A DNA stretch of 6,283 nucleotides from Micrococcaceae bacterium (GTDB lineage: Bacteria; Actinomycetota; Actinomycetes; Actinomycetales; Micrococcaceae), in NCBI GenBank assembly GCA_003486025.1, contig DNHA01000038.1, positions 1-6,283 on the forward strand. Direction: 5' to 3'. Shown here in pieces: positions 1 to 6,283 of the stretch. Within the stretch, counting starts at the first letter, position 1, and the number at the start of each line of letters is the position of its first letter. A program made the position numbers and the translations under genes. The notes beneath the pieces are model-generated. The model was not told the origin of the DNA, searched no databases, and worked only from the letters and a program-made list of their open reading frames with translations.

Positions 1-1521
1 GTGGTCAACGTGACCCATGATGGTGATGACCGGAGCGCGCTCTTCGAGCTCGTCCTCGCCTTCAGCCTCAAGTTCGGCGTCAAGGTCAAGGCCGAAGCCT
101 TCGAGCAGTTCCTTGTCTTCATCCTCTGGGGAGACCACTGCAACCTTGTAGCCCAGCTCTGCGCCGAGGACCTCAAAGGTTGCCTCGTCCAGCGACTGGG
201 TGGCGGTAGCCATTTCACCAAGGTGGAACAGCACGGTGACAAGCGCTGCCGGGTTGGCACCGATCTTGTCTGCGAAGTCGGTGATCGATGCGCCGCGGCG
301 CATGCGGATCTCGGTTGCTCCGTTGCCGCGTGGAACGTTTACGCCGCCCAGCGACGGAGCACTCATCTGCTCCAATTCCTGGCGCTTGGCGCGCTTGGAC
401 TTGCGCTGCTTGCCGCGTCCTGCGCCGCCCTTGCCGAAGGCACCGCCAACGCCGCCACGGCCACGAGGTGCGCCTGGACGGAATCCGCCACCGGCACCTG
501 GTGCGCCACCGGTACCGCCTGGAGCGCCGCCGCCGCCTGGGCGACCGCGTCCGCCGGCACCCGGACGACCGCCGGCTGCTGGAGCCGGACGATCGGTACG
601 GTTAGGCATCATGCGTGGGGTTGCGCCGCCTGCTGCGGCACCCGGACGTGGGCCACCTGCGCCAGCGCCTGCTGGACGAGGTGCTCCCGCGCCTGCTGGG
701 CGTGGACCGCCCGCGCCGGCACCGGCTGGACGCTGTCCGCCGGCACCCTGTGGGCGTGGACCGCGGCCTGGAGCGCCACCATCGCGTGGTGGGCGTGGAC
801 CGCCGGCACCCTGTCCGCCTGCGCCCTGTGGGCGTGGACCGCGACCTGGAGCGCCACCATCACGTGGTGGGCGTGGTCCGCCAGTTCCGCCTTCGCCGCG
901 CATGCCCTGCTGAGCAGAGAATGGCGAGTTGCCCGGACGTGGACCGCCTGGACGTGGGCCACCGGCTCCGGCGCCCTGTGGGCGTGGTGCACGGTTGCCG
1001 CCTTCGCGGTTTCCACGGCGTTCGTCGCCGGCTGAGCGCATTCCCTGCTGTGAGGAGAATGGGCTGTTGCCCGGACGTGGGGTGCCTGCTGGCTTAGGTG
1101 CTGGCTTTGGACCGGGACGTGGACCGCCTGGAGCCGGAGCCGAAGGAGCCTTGGCCGCCGGGGCCTCGGAGGCTGCTGCCTCTGGAGCCTTAGCTGCTGG
1201 GGTCGCTGGAGCAGCAGGTGCCGCTGGCGCAGCCGGAGCTGACGGGGCAACTGGTGCCTTGGCAGCAGGTGCTTCGGCAGCTTTCGGAGCTGGCCGCATA
1301 CCTGGCTTTGGGCCACCGGCACGTGGTGCTGGCGAAACGCCTGCTGGCTTTGCAGCCGGTGCCGAACCTGGGAAGGCTTCGCGCAGTTTGCGCGCTACCG
1401 GAGGCTCGACGGTTGAGGATGCCGAACGAACGAATTCGCCCATATCCTGCAATTTAGTCAATGCTTCTTTTGAAGTAATTCCGAGCTCTTTAGCGAGCTC
1501 GTGAACGCGGGGTTTAGCCAC
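1..1521 (-). CDS. infB: Translation initiation factor IF-2, N-terminal 507 codons (partial)
   Basis: IF-2 is the GTPase that brings initiator fMet-tRNA to the 30S subunit and promotes subunit joining in the cytoplasm. The visible part starts with GTG at 1521, preceded by AGGAGAG (1524-1530). Residues 1-50 form an IF2_N domain beginning [20 protein letters not shown]. Residues from about 55 to 360 are low-complexity Ala/Pro, then Gly/Arg/Pro-rich with internal repeats. A basic stretch ([13 protein letters not shown], about 370-382) leads into a second IF2_N-like domain (about 386-470, [20 protein letters not shown]), followed by an acidic linker. The last residues, [11 protein letters not shown] (497-507), are the start of the G1 motif, so the frame leaves the window just before the P-loop GKT. 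Family members with such extensions are usually about 900-1000 aa, so roughly half is missing through the window edge, not through damage. It lies downstream of ylxR in the same direction. The long extension is typical of actinobacterial IF-2. Confidence 0.97.
   Translation of the reverse strand, partial: MAKPRVHELAKELGITSKEALTKLQDMGEFVRSASSTVEPPVARKLREAFPGSAPAAKPAGVSPAPRAGGPKPGMRPAPKAAEAPAAKAPVAPSAPAAPAAPAAPATPAAKAPEAAASEAPAAKAPSAPAPGGPRPGPKPAPKPAGTPRPGNSPFSSQQGMRSAGDERRGNREGGNRAPRPQGAGAGGPRPGGPRPGNSPFSAQQGMRGEGGTGGPRPPRDGGAPGRGPRPQGAGGQGAGGPRPPRDGGAPGRGPRPQGAGGQRPAGAGAGGPRPAGAGAPRPAGAGAGGPRPGAAAGGATPRMMPNRTDRPAPAAGGRPGAGGRGRPGGGGAPGGTGGAPGAGGGFRPGAPRGRGGVGGAFGKGGAGRGKQRKSKRAKRQELEQMSAPSLGGVNVPRGNGATEIRMRRGASITDFADKIGANPAALVTVLFHLGEMATATQSLDEATFEVLGAELGYKVAVVSPEDEDKELLEGFGLDLDAELEAEGEDELEERAPVITIMGHVDH
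746..882 (-). repeat. Imperfect 78-bp tandem repeat inside infB
   Basis: The 59 bases at 746-804 recur at 824-882 with 3 mismatches, a period of 78 bp or 26 codons, so the reading frame is kept. On the coding strand each copy encodes [17 protein letters not shown]. It is part of the disordered Gly/Pro/Arg-rich linker of IF-2 and probably varies in copy number among strains; that last point is inference. Confidence 0.8.
901..1080 (-). repeat. Second in-frame repeat pair in infB (NSPFS-QQGM unit)
   Basis: The 42 bases at 901-942 and those at 1039-1080 agree at about 35 positions and lie 138 bp (46 codons) apart. They encode [14 protein letters not shown] and [14 protein letters not shown] in the IF-2 linker. 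Mismatches are mostly silent or conservative, suggesting an old internal duplication under selection on the peptide. Confidence 0.7.
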
Positions 1522-1688
1522 ATCTCTCCTGTATCGATGTGATCGGCTAGAACCCCGGGTTCAATAAGACTTGGGTGTTCTGGCTGATCAACGTTGTAAT
1601 TCGTGAAATTCTTCCGTCGCACGGTTAATCACGCAAAACTGATTGTTCATCGTTGTGCGCTCAACTTAGCGGACTCATCGGGTTGCCA
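1522..1688 (-). promoter_or_regulatory. ylxR-infB intergenic leader with possible infB promoter
   Basis: This 167-nt gap between the ylxR stop and the infB start is long for neighbours in one operon. On the minus strand a weak promoter-like pair is visible: TTGCGT (1631-1636) and AAGAAT (1608-1613) with a 17-nt spacer, matching the consensus at 3 and 4 of 6 positions. A 13-bp palindrome, GAACCCCGGGTTC, sits at 1550-1562, about 30 nt upstream of the infB start. The infB ribosome-binding site AGGAGAG is at 1524-1530. The promoter call is only a pattern match; infB could equally be transcribed solely by read-through from rimP-nusA. Confidence 0.3.
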
Positions 1689-2009
1689 TCAGATTTCTGA
1701 CCCGCTTTCATCATGATTGCCAGATAGCCGGCCTTTTACCGACTGATCTTCGTATGCAGCGAACTGCTGTGCCACGCAGGAATCATTCACCGCGCTTCTA
1801 AAAGCTCGGGAAAACGCCTTGCGCCGCACAGCATGCTGCACACACTTTTCTGTCCTATGGGTCCAGGCTCCCCGCCCTGAGGCGGCGGCCGAAAGATCCA
1901 GTTGCACACCGCGTAGCGGCGCTTCCTGGTTTAATACCCAACGGAGTAGCTCATCTTGAGATGTGATGGTTCGACAGCCAATGCATGTACGTTGCTGATG
2001 CAGTTTCAT
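1689..2009 (-). CDS. ylxR: YlxR family (DUF448) small RNA-binding protein
   Basis: This 106-aa protein carries the family signature RTCIGCR (residues 7-13, with Cys9 and Cys12), then SGRGAWTHR (44-52), Cys56 and a basic helix AVRRKAFSRAFRS. These match the YlxR/DUF448 fold, a small nucleic-acid-binding protein encoded between nusA and infB in many bacteria; the Bacillus homologue has been reported to bind RNase P RNA. The role here is inferred from family and position. I place the start at ATG 2009 because GGTGAGGA lies 10 nt upstream. An in-frame GTG at 2033 would add 8 residues (MEGEDGAR) but has no purine-rich site before it. The C-terminal 30 residues after the conserved core are polar and look disordered. 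No ylxQ gene follows, unlike in Firmicutes. Confidence 0.93.
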   Translation of the reverse strand: MKLHQQRTCIGCRTITSQDELLRWVLNQEAPLRGVQLDLSAAASGRGAWTHRTEKCVQHAVRRKAFSRAFRSAVNDSCVAQQFAAYEDQSVKGRLSGNHDESGSEI

Positions 2010-2071
2010 GCGAGCGCCATCCTCACCTTCCACAACTTGTCAACGAGCCAACTACTAGTCTAGCGCGTTTG

Positions 2072-2117
2072 AGCCTCGGTGCGTGCGTGAGGTTCAGATC
2101 ACAGGCGCACCGAGGCT
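2072..2117 (-). promoter_or_regulatory. Perfect 12-bp inverted repeat between nusA and ylxR
   Basis: AGCCTCGGTGCG (2072-2083) and CGCACCGAGGCT (2106-2117) are exact reverse complements separated by 22 nt. In the operon transcript this would form a stable GC-rich stem with a large loop about 65 nt after the nusA stop and about 60 nt before the ylxR start. No T-run follows the stem on the minus strand (CAAACGCGC follows) nor on the plus strand (GAAAAACG), so it is not a classical intrinsic terminator. It may be an attenuator, an RNA-processing site or a partial terminator; which one cannot be told from sequence. Confidence 0.55.
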
Positions 2118-2174
2118 GAAAAACGTGCTAAGCAAATCTTTCTTCCACCCAGCGATCTTTGCTGTCCGGAAGAG

Positions 2175-2190
2175 CAGCTTTTTAAAGCTG
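2175..2190 (-). other. Short palindrome over the nusA stop codon
   Basis: CAGCTTTTTAAAGCTG is near-palindromic, with arms CAGCTT and AAGCTG around a 4-nt centre, and contains the nusA stop (TAA on the minus strand, 2182-2184). It is too weak and lacks a following T-run, so it is not called a terminator. It may be chance. Confidence 0.2.
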
Positions 2191-3165
2191 TGGTTCCTTA
2201 CCGCCGGAGACGGCGATGATGTCAATACGCCAGCCGGTGAGCTTGGCGGCCAGACGCGCGTTCTGGCCTTCCTTGCCAATGGCCAGAGACAACTGGCTGT
2301 CCGGAACCACAACTCGAGCCCGACGCTCATCTTCATCGAGGATCTCTACCGAGACGACCTTCGATGGAGACAATGCAGCCGCGATGAATCTCGCTGGATC
2401 TTCGTTGTAGTCAACGATGTCGATCTTTTCGTCATTGAGTTCGTTCATCACCGAGCGCACGCGGGTACCCATTTCACCGATGCAAGCGCCCTTGGCGTTC
2501 ACTCCGGCCTGGGTGGCGTGCACCGCGATCTTGGTACGGTGGCCAGCTTCGCGAGCCAGCGCTTCAACAACAACGGTGCCGTCTGCGATTTCCGGAACTT
2601 CCATTTCGAAAAGCAGGCGGACCAGGTTTGGGTGTGAACGGGACAAGGTGATAGCCGGACCCTTGGTACCGCGCTCGGCGGACACCACGTAGGAACGCAG
2701 TCGCGCACCGTGCACATATCGCTCGCCAGGAGCCTGCTCAACCGGTGGCAGCAGTGCTTCGACGTCACCGATTTTAACCTGCACCATATGCGAGGAATGC
2801 CCCTGCTGGATCACACCAGAAATCAGGGTGCCAACACGCGAGGAGTACTCCCCGACAACTACTGCGTCTTCGGCTTCGCGCAGACGCTGCATGATGACCT
2901 GGCGTGCGGTGGAGGCAGCAATGCGGCCAAAACCATGCGGGGTGTCGTCAAATTCGCCCAACAGCACGCCAGCATTGTCACGGTCCTCCACGAGGATCGC
3001 TACGTGTCCGGTGCTTGGCTCGATGTGAGCGCGAGCGCCTGGCATCGCGCCATCAGTCTTGTTGTAGGCCAGCAACAGTGCCGACTCAATGGTAGGGATC
3101 AGCACATCCATAGGGATGTCGCGGTCTTTTTCCAGGATGCGCAGCGCATCGAGATCTATATCCAC
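2182..3165 (-). CDS. nusA: Transcription termination/antitermination factor NusA
   Basis: NusA binds RNA polymerase and nascent RNA, modulating pausing, termination and rRNA antitermination. The 327-aa product is complete for an actinobacterial NusA. Residues 1-105 are the polymerase-binding N-terminal domain ([20 protein letters not shown]). Residues about 109-173 are the S1 domain ([12 protein letters not shown]...AITLSRSHP). KH1 is at about 178-260 with the loop [11 protein letters not shown] (226-236), and KH2 is at about 262-320 with [19 protein letters not shown] (291-309). The acidic C-terminal repeats of enterobacterial NusA are absent, as usual in this phylum. The start is GTG at 3165, with GGAGGG at 3172-3177 lying within the end of rimP and a 6-nt spacer. 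Only 2 nt separate it from the rimP stop, so the pair is co-transcribed and probably translationally coupled. Confidence 0.98.
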   Translation of the reverse strand: MDIDLDALRILEKDRDIPMDVLIPTIESALLLAYNKTDGAMPGARAHIEPSTGHVAILVEDRDNAGVLLGEFDDTPHGFGRIAASTARQVIMQRLREAEDAVVVGEYSSRVGTLISGVIQQGHSSHMVQVKIGDVEALLPPVEQAPGERYVHGARLRSYVVSAERGTKGPAITLSRSHPNLVRLLFEMEVPEIADGTVVVEALAREAGHRTKIAVHATQAGVNAKGACIGEMGTRVRSVMNELNDEKIDIVDYNEDPARFIAAALSPSKVVSVEILDEDERRARVVVPDSQLSLAIGKEGQNARLAAKLTGWRIDIIAVSGGKEPQL

Positions 3166-3167
3166 GC

Positions 3168-3734
3168 TTAGCCCTCCAAATCTTCGTTATTAATATTTTC
3201 AAACAGCGCGTCGTCGAAATTGATTTCCGGGTCTACAACTGCCTTGCGGATGTCAGACAGGGCAAAGGTCTTAGGATCATCGATCTTGACCTTCATACCC
3301 TTCTTAGCAGGCTCGTGGTGAACGGAAATCACGACTTCGGTGTCAGTTACCTCAGTCAGTCGGCCGCGCAGCTTGGTGCCATCGTTCAGGGTGAATTTCA
3401 CCATCCGGTTCTTCGCGCGAACCCAGTGGCGGTTCAGGCTCAGCGGACGGGAAAGACCTGGGGAGCTTACTTCGAGTTCATAAGGATCTGCGGACGCAAA
3501 TTTGGCGTCCTTGTCCAGTGCATTTGAAATGGTGGTGGTAACTTCGCCCAGTTCGTCCAAGATCACCGATTCGGTGCCATCGGCTTTGTCGACGAGGACC
3601 TGTACAAGCAGCTGCTTGCCCGAGGGGCGCACAGAGACTTCTTCCAGGACCAGCCCGTGGGATTCCACTTCCTTCTGAAGCACAGTCGTCAACCGTAGCG
3701 CTTCTTGTTCGGTATCGGCCGGCTTAGCGGTCAT
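3168..3734 (-). CDS. rimP: Ribosome maturation factor RimP
   Basis: RimP binds the free 30S subunit and is needed for its late assembly. The 188-aa protein has an N-terminal alpha/beta domain (about 10-95) ending in the family hallmark YELEVSSPGLSRPL (85-98), and a C-terminal SH3-like barrel (about 100-168; VKFTLNDGTKLRGRL and KVKIDDPKTFALSDIRKAVV). An acidic tail (EINFDDALFENINNEDLEG) follows, a common actinobacterial extension. The start ATG at 3734 has GGGAGG at 3741-3746 with a 6-nt spacer, which fixes the start. It is the first gene of the leftward rimP-nusA-ylxR-infB operon. Its promoter should lie in the divergent gap to its right. Confidence 0.97.
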   Translation of the reverse strand: MTAKPADTEQEALRLTTVLQKEVESHGLVLEEVSVRPSGKQLLVQVLVDKADGTESVILDELGEVTTTISNALDKDAKFASADPYELEVSSPGLSRPLSLNRHWVRAKNRMVKFTLNDGTKLRGRLTEVTDTEVVISVHHEPAKKGMKVKIDDPKTFALSDIRKAVVDPEINFDDALFENINNEDLEG

Positions 3735-3898
3735 GGATATCCTCCCACATTATTCGATGTTGTTCTTTAAGGGTATATGCACCCACGCAAGATGAGAACT
3801 GCTTAATGGCCTCAGGTGAAAGAACTCACGCACAATTCGCGCCGAACGCGAGTTTGAGCCGGCTTCAGCACTGTGTTTCGTGGCATGATCGATACGCC
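3735..3898. promoter_or_regulatory. Divergent intergenic region between rimP and the DUF4439-like gene
   Basis: These 164 nt separate two outward-reading genes and should carry both promoters. On the minus strand TATACC (in GGTGCATATACCC, around 3771-3784) is a possible -10 element for rimP, but no good -35 stands 16-18 nt before it. On the plus strand TGGCATGAT (3881-3889) resembles an extended -10 and ends 10 nt before the ATG at 3899, which would give a nearly leaderless transcript; again no clear -35 is seen. I can support the location but not exact promoter positions. Confidence 0.35.
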
Positions 3899-4963
3899 AT
3901 GACTGAGAATTCCACGCCAACAGCAGCTAATCGCAGTACACGAGTCAAACGCGCTCCGGCGTGGACTGCACCGATTATTGCCGCAGTGCTCTGCATGGCA
4001 CTGACCTGGGGTATAGGGATGAGCGTATTTCGCGGAAGTCTAGAAAATCGTGGACTGCCCGAAGAGATCCGTGACAGTACCGCCGAACAACGGCAGTTAT
4101 GGCAGTACGGCTCGACGCTGGCGGATCTGGGCGCCCAAGCCAAAGCTCTGGCCGCGGTGGCCGATAAGGAGAGCTCCCCGGCACTTAACGACTTGGGTTC
4201 CACGCTGAGTTATGGCGCGCAGCTGACCGGACAACTGCGCTTTGATGACCAGCCCGGGGTTGAATTGGCGCAAGCTTTCACTCCGACAGCGCTCTCCGAG
4301 CTTACGGCGAAGGTCACGGAACTCAGTACGGCGCTGCCGACTCTGCCAGCGGACCAAAGCCACTTGGGCGGAGCTCTGACTGAATTGGCGTACCAATCAA
4401 ATCTTCAGGCGCGCAGCGCGCTGCGCACGGTGCAGTCGCAAAAGAAGGTTGATCAGCTTCCCACCCCGCTGGTTGCCGGCGCCGGTGATACCGCAGGAGA
4501 ACCGGTTGGCTGCCTGACTGATCTGAGCCTGTTACCCACCACTTCCGAAATTACCGATCCGGCATTGGCCGATGACGTATTGGTGGCCCGTGCGTTGGAC
4601 CGTGGTTATGCCCTGGACTACACCTTGCAATTGCAGGCAGCCCGCGGCTCCAATGACCAGGCACCCAAAATCGAAGAGCGCCGCGCAAAACTCAATGATG
4701 AAATTCGCTCCGTGCGTTCGGTCTTGCCGGATAACTGTGCAGATCTGCGGCAACCGGCCTACGTTCTACCGCAAGATGGTCTGCAAGATCTGAGTTCGGT
4801 GGCCACCGCCGCGGAAGAAGACTTTGCCACCCAGCTGGTGCTGGCCTCTGGCGCGTCCGCAGATCGCGCGCAGGACACCTTGGCGAAGACCACCTGGCAG
4901 GTCCTGCAGGATCAGCGCCAACGCGGAGTAAACCTGCAGCTATTTGCTCCAGTTAAGCAGTGA
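3899..4963 (+). CDS. Membrane-anchored protein with DUF4439-like (ferritin-like) C-terminal domain
   Basis: This 354-aa protein has a basic N-terminus, then one hydrophobic segment (about 22-44, WTAPIIAAVLCMALTWGIGM), so it is probably a signal anchor with the rest outside the membrane. Cys32 lies in that segment but AVLC is not a proper lipobox. Residues about 50-200 are Ala/Leu/Gln-rich and mostly helical. The C-terminal part (about 220-345) has the layout of DUF4439: a helix (VARALDRGYALDYTLQLQAA), a helix with KIEERRAKLNDEIRSV, the PAYVLP-like segment (QPAYVLPQD), then two more helices ending TWQVLQDQRQRG. Cys205 and Cys280 could form a disulfide. The function of the family is unknown; helix 1 here lacks the Glu/His pair often seen, so metal binding is doubtful. 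An in-frame ATG at 3806 would add 31 residues but would put Arg/His-rich sequence in front, and neither start has a clear ribosome-binding site. The family call is from memory of motif order and is moderately sure. Confidence 0.85.
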   Translation: MTENSTPTAANRSTRVKRAPAWTAPIIAAVLCMALTWGIGMSVFRGSLENRGLPEEIRDSTAEQRQLWQYGSTLADLGAQAKALAAVADKESSPALNDLGSTLSYGAQLTGQLRFDDQPGVELAQAFTPTALSELTAKVTELSTALPTLPADQSHLGGALTELAYQSNLQARSALRTVQSQKKVDQLPTPLVAGAGDTAGEPVGCLTDLSLLPTTSEITDPALADDVLVARALDRGYALDYTLQLQAARGSNDQAPKIEERRAKLNDEIRSVRSVLPDNCADLRQPAYVLPQDGLQDLSSVATAAEEDFATQLVLASGASADRAQDTLAKTTWQVLQDQRQRGVNLQLFAPVKQ

Positions 4964-5041
4964 ACTTACCTGCTCAGAATGATGCCCTCATCTGCTTCCC
5001 TATGACAAGATGCTCTTAACTGCATGAATTTAGGAGGGTCC
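4964..5041 (+). other. Gap between the DUF4439-like gene and the small ORF
   Basis: This 78-nt gap has no convincing hairpin terminator or promoter. ATGACA (5002-5007) is -35-like, but the matching -10 position would place transcription initiation on the ribosome-binding site. Its only strong element is AGGAGGG at 5032-5038, which fits the GTG at 5042. Absence of a terminator allows read-through from the upstream gene into the small ORF and kinase. Confidence 0.4.
5032..5038 (+). promoter_or_regulatory. Strong Shine-Dalgarno site deciding the small-ORF start
   Basis: AGGAGGG is a near-perfect match to the anti-Shine-Dalgarno sequence. The only start codon at suitable distance is GTG 5042; the kinase ATG is 175 nt away. 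This is the main reason for accepting the small ORF as translated. Confidence 0.6.
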
Positions 5042-5221
5042 GTGGCTATATTCCTCGGCGACGTTTACTGCTCCACGCTGAGTTCGCATTCGCTGACTAT
5101 CTTCACAGCAACCCATAAGACTCTGGAAAGCCGTTGCCGTAGTTGCTCAGCAGCGTTCCGGTCCCACCCAGAATTTGACGGGATCCCAAAGTCGCTCCAC
5201 GGCCGGCCGCTCCATGCTTAA
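5042..5221 (+). CDS. Small ORF (59 aa) upstream of and overlapping the histidine kinase
   Basis: I do not recognise this protein. It begins at GTG 5042, directly after the strongest Shine-Dalgarno sequence of the right half of the window (AGGAGGG, 5032-5038; 5 nt from the AGGAG core). The TAA stop (5219-5221) overlaps the kinase start ATG (5214-5216) by 8 nt. The peptide starts VAIFLGDVYCSTLSS, contains a CRSC pair near its middle (residues 32-35) and ends GIPKSLHGRPLHA. About 60% of third codon positions are G or C, somewhat coding-like but not decisive. An in-frame ATG at 5024 lies before the Shine-Dalgarno site and is a less likely start. Because the kinase has no ribosome-binding site of its own, this ORF may act mainly as a leader whose translation delivers ribosomes to the kinase. 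Alternatively, the kinase reading frame may have lost its original start and this is non-functional. Confidence 0.42.
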   Translation: MAIFLGDVYCSTLSSHSLTIFTATHKTLESRCRSCSAAFRSHPEFDGIPKSLHGRPLHA

Positions 5222-6283
5222 TCGGGTGAAGGCCTTAAGCCGTACCGTCGCTTGGCAGCGCTCAATCATTGCCCTTGCCGGTTTTTTCCTCGAAATGTAT
5301 ATCTGGTACGCGCGTAATCCCCGGGAATTTAACGGTTCAGTTTCCTTGTGGATCATCGCAGCGGTTTCTTTCTTGGGATACTGCACACTGGTGTATTCAC
5401 GGTCCTCTGTACCTGCCTATCTGACGATGCTGGCGCTGAGCACCGTTTGCCTCTTCGTACCCGGAGCGCCAACCATGATGGCAGGCTTCCTGATAGCGCT
5501 CTTTTTTCTCGCCAGGCATCTCCCGCCGCCGCGTGCTTACCTGGCTCTGCCAGGTGCGATTATCCCGATCCTCACTGCCTCCTTCGCCTCCACTAAGCTA
5601 CAACTATTAGGTAATCTCACCTCGGCGCTTCCCAGCTTTTTTGTGATGACCCTCTTGGTACTCTCAGTGTGGTTTTCCGCTGTGGCTTTGTCCCGCTATG
5701 AACACGCCTTGCGTACCGAACGTGCGTGGGCCATTCAGGCTCGCGAAGAAGCGACAATAATGGAGCGGCTGCGGATCAGCCGCGACCTTCACGACAGCGT
5801 GGCGCATGCGCTGACCGCCATAGTGTTGCAAACCGCGGGCTTGCGCACCGTGCAACGCACCAACTCCCGAGCTGTAGATTGGGACGCCGCGTTGGCGGAT
5901 GTTCAACAAACCGCAGAGCAAAGCATCCGAGAACTCCACCGGTTACTGGGAATATTGCGCAGCGAAGACGCTAAGGAACCGGGGTCACTGCCTCGCGAGC
6001 TAGATGATATCGCAGAGCTCATCGACGCGGCTCGGGCTTCAGGCGTAGAGATTTCAGAGAAAGTTACCGGCGCCAAGGGTCCCATCGATCCAAGTATTGG
6101 CCACGCAGGCTACCGGGTAGTGCAAGAAAGCCTGTCCAATGTCATGCGCCATGCGGGGCAAGGCGCCAAGGCATCGGTTGAAATACACTGGGATCCGTTG
6201 TCATTAACAATTGTCGTCCGCTCAATTTCCGGTGCGGTTAAAACTCCGGGACTCTCCGGAGGTTTCGGACTTGTTGGATTGCG
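5214..6283 (+). CDS. Two-component sensor histidine kinase, NarL/DesK type (partial, 3' end missing)
   Basis: This membrane kinase autophosphorylates on His and passes the phosphate to a LuxR-type response regulator, expected just past the right edge. The 356 codons seen begin with hydrophobic segments at about 17-33, 43-61, 67-83, 86-100, 107-126 and 138-160, so five or six membrane helices without a large external sensor. A linker (161-183) leads into the HisKA_3 domain, with the phosphorylated His193 in ERLRISRDLHDSVAHALTAI (184-203). The HATPase N-box is YRVVQESLSNVMRHAG, with Asn309. The frame runs out at GGFGLVGL, the glycine-rich G2 motif, so only the last 20-60 residues are missing. 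The usual D-x-G motif is not evident; VVRSISGAVKTPG stands there, as in some actinobacterial kinases with N-rich or degenerate forms. ATG 5214 is the first start codon of its type after an in-frame stop at 5094, but it has no ribosome-binding site; TTG 5175 is the only upstream alternative I see. The signal sensed is unknown. Confidence 0.93.
   Translation, partial: MLNRVKALSRTVAWQRSIIALAGFFLEMYIWYARNPREFNGSVSLWIIAAVSFLGYCTLVYSRSSVPAYLTMLALSTVCLFVPGAPTMMAGFLIALFFLARHLPPPRAYLALPGAIIPILTASFASTKLQLLGNLTSALPSFFVMTLLVLSVWFSAVALSRYEHALRTERAWAIQAREEATIMERLRISRDLHDSVAHALTAIVLQTAGLRTVQRTNSRAVDWDAALADVQQTAEQSIRELHRLLGILRSEDAKEPGSLPRELDDIAELIDAARASGVEISEKVTGAKGPIDPSIGHAGYRVVQESLSNVMRHAGQGAKASVEIHWDPLSLTIVVRSISGAVKTPGLSGGFGLVGL

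Noticed and set aside
1..1035. Long open frame on the plus strand (344 codons), rich in Ala, Trp, Thr and Cys
   Set aside because: It is antisense to infB. Its odd composition comes from reading GC-rich Gly/Pro/Arg codons backwards, and IF-2 domains on the other strand are unmistakable.
609..1322. Minus-strand Gln/His/Pro/Arg-rich frame of 237 codons
   Set aside because: It is an alternative frame inside infB in the same direction; the true frame starts at 1521 with a clear IF2_N domain.
200..1504. Plus-strand Pro/Gly/Arg-rich frames (200-913 and 929-1504)
   Set aside because: They are shadows of the infB repeat region; their residue repeats mirror the coding strand and show no domain or ribosome-binding site.
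2072..2121. Inverted repeat as an intrinsic terminator or tRNA-like element
   Set aside because: No T-run follows on either strand. The GGTTCAGATC in the loop resembles a T-loop, but no acceptor stem, anticodon arm or CCA fits.
2083..3171. Plus-strand frames opposite nusA (2083-2637, 2710-3171)
   Set aside because: NusA S1 and KH motifs on the minus strand explain the whole interval.
3806..3898. Upstream start for the DUF4439-like gene at ATG 3806
   Set aside because: The extra 31 residues are not signal-like and there is no ribosome-binding site; starting at 3899 gives a normal short basic N-terminus before the membrane helix.
5147..5386. Minus-strand frame of 79 codons across the kinase start
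   Set aside because: It is opposite the kinase and small ORF, with no recognisable motif or ribosome-binding site.
5348..5974. Alternative-frame ORFs inside the kinase on both strands (5348-5596, 5664-5939, 5726-5974)
   Set aside because: The continuous kinase frame with membrane helices, DLHDS His-box and N-box accounts for this sequence.

Overview
The window looks like chromosomal DNA from an actinobacterium of moderately high GC. A Micrococcaceae member (Arthrobacter or Glutamicibacter type) is my best guess. The reasons are the gene order rimP-nusA-ylxR-infB without a ylxQ gene, a short NusA (327 aa) that ends right after its KH domains, an IF-2 with a very long Gly/Pro/Arg/Ala-rich N-terminal extension, and a DUF4439-type membrane protein divergent from rimP. 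The genus is inference; no search was possible.

Left part (1-3734, minus strand): a classic translation/transcription-factor operon. It is read right to left: rimP (30S maturation factor), nusA (transcription elongation/termination factor), ylxR (small RNA-binding protein) and infB (initiation factor IF-2). infB runs off the left edge exactly at the start of its GTPase domain. rimP and nusA are separated by 2 nt and are surely co-transcribed. The nusA-ylxR gap carries a perfect 12-bp inverted repeat, and the 167-nt ylxR-infB gap may hold an extra promoter. The reverse-strand sequence of infB is rich in long open frames, which are composition shadows and not genes.

Middle (3735-3898): a 164-nt divergent intergenic region that must hold the promoters of the rimP operon and of the rightward genes.

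Right part (3899-6283, plus strand): a membrane-anchored protein whose C-terminal half resembles the ferritin-like DUF4439 family; then a 59-codon small ORF with a strong Shine-Dalgarno sequence; then a NarL/DesK-type sensor histidine kinase (HisKA_3 plus HATPase) that is cut by the right edge in its last ATP-binding motif. The small ORF overlaps the kinase start by 8 nt and the kinase has no ribosome-binding site of its own, so translational coupling is plausible. A response regulator would be expected just beyond the window.

Overall this is mostly ordinary housekeeping sequence. I see no mobile element, CRISPR array, RNA gene or evident new defence or biosynthetic system. The points most worth a second look are the small ORF ahead of the kinase and the inverted repeat between nusA and ylxR.
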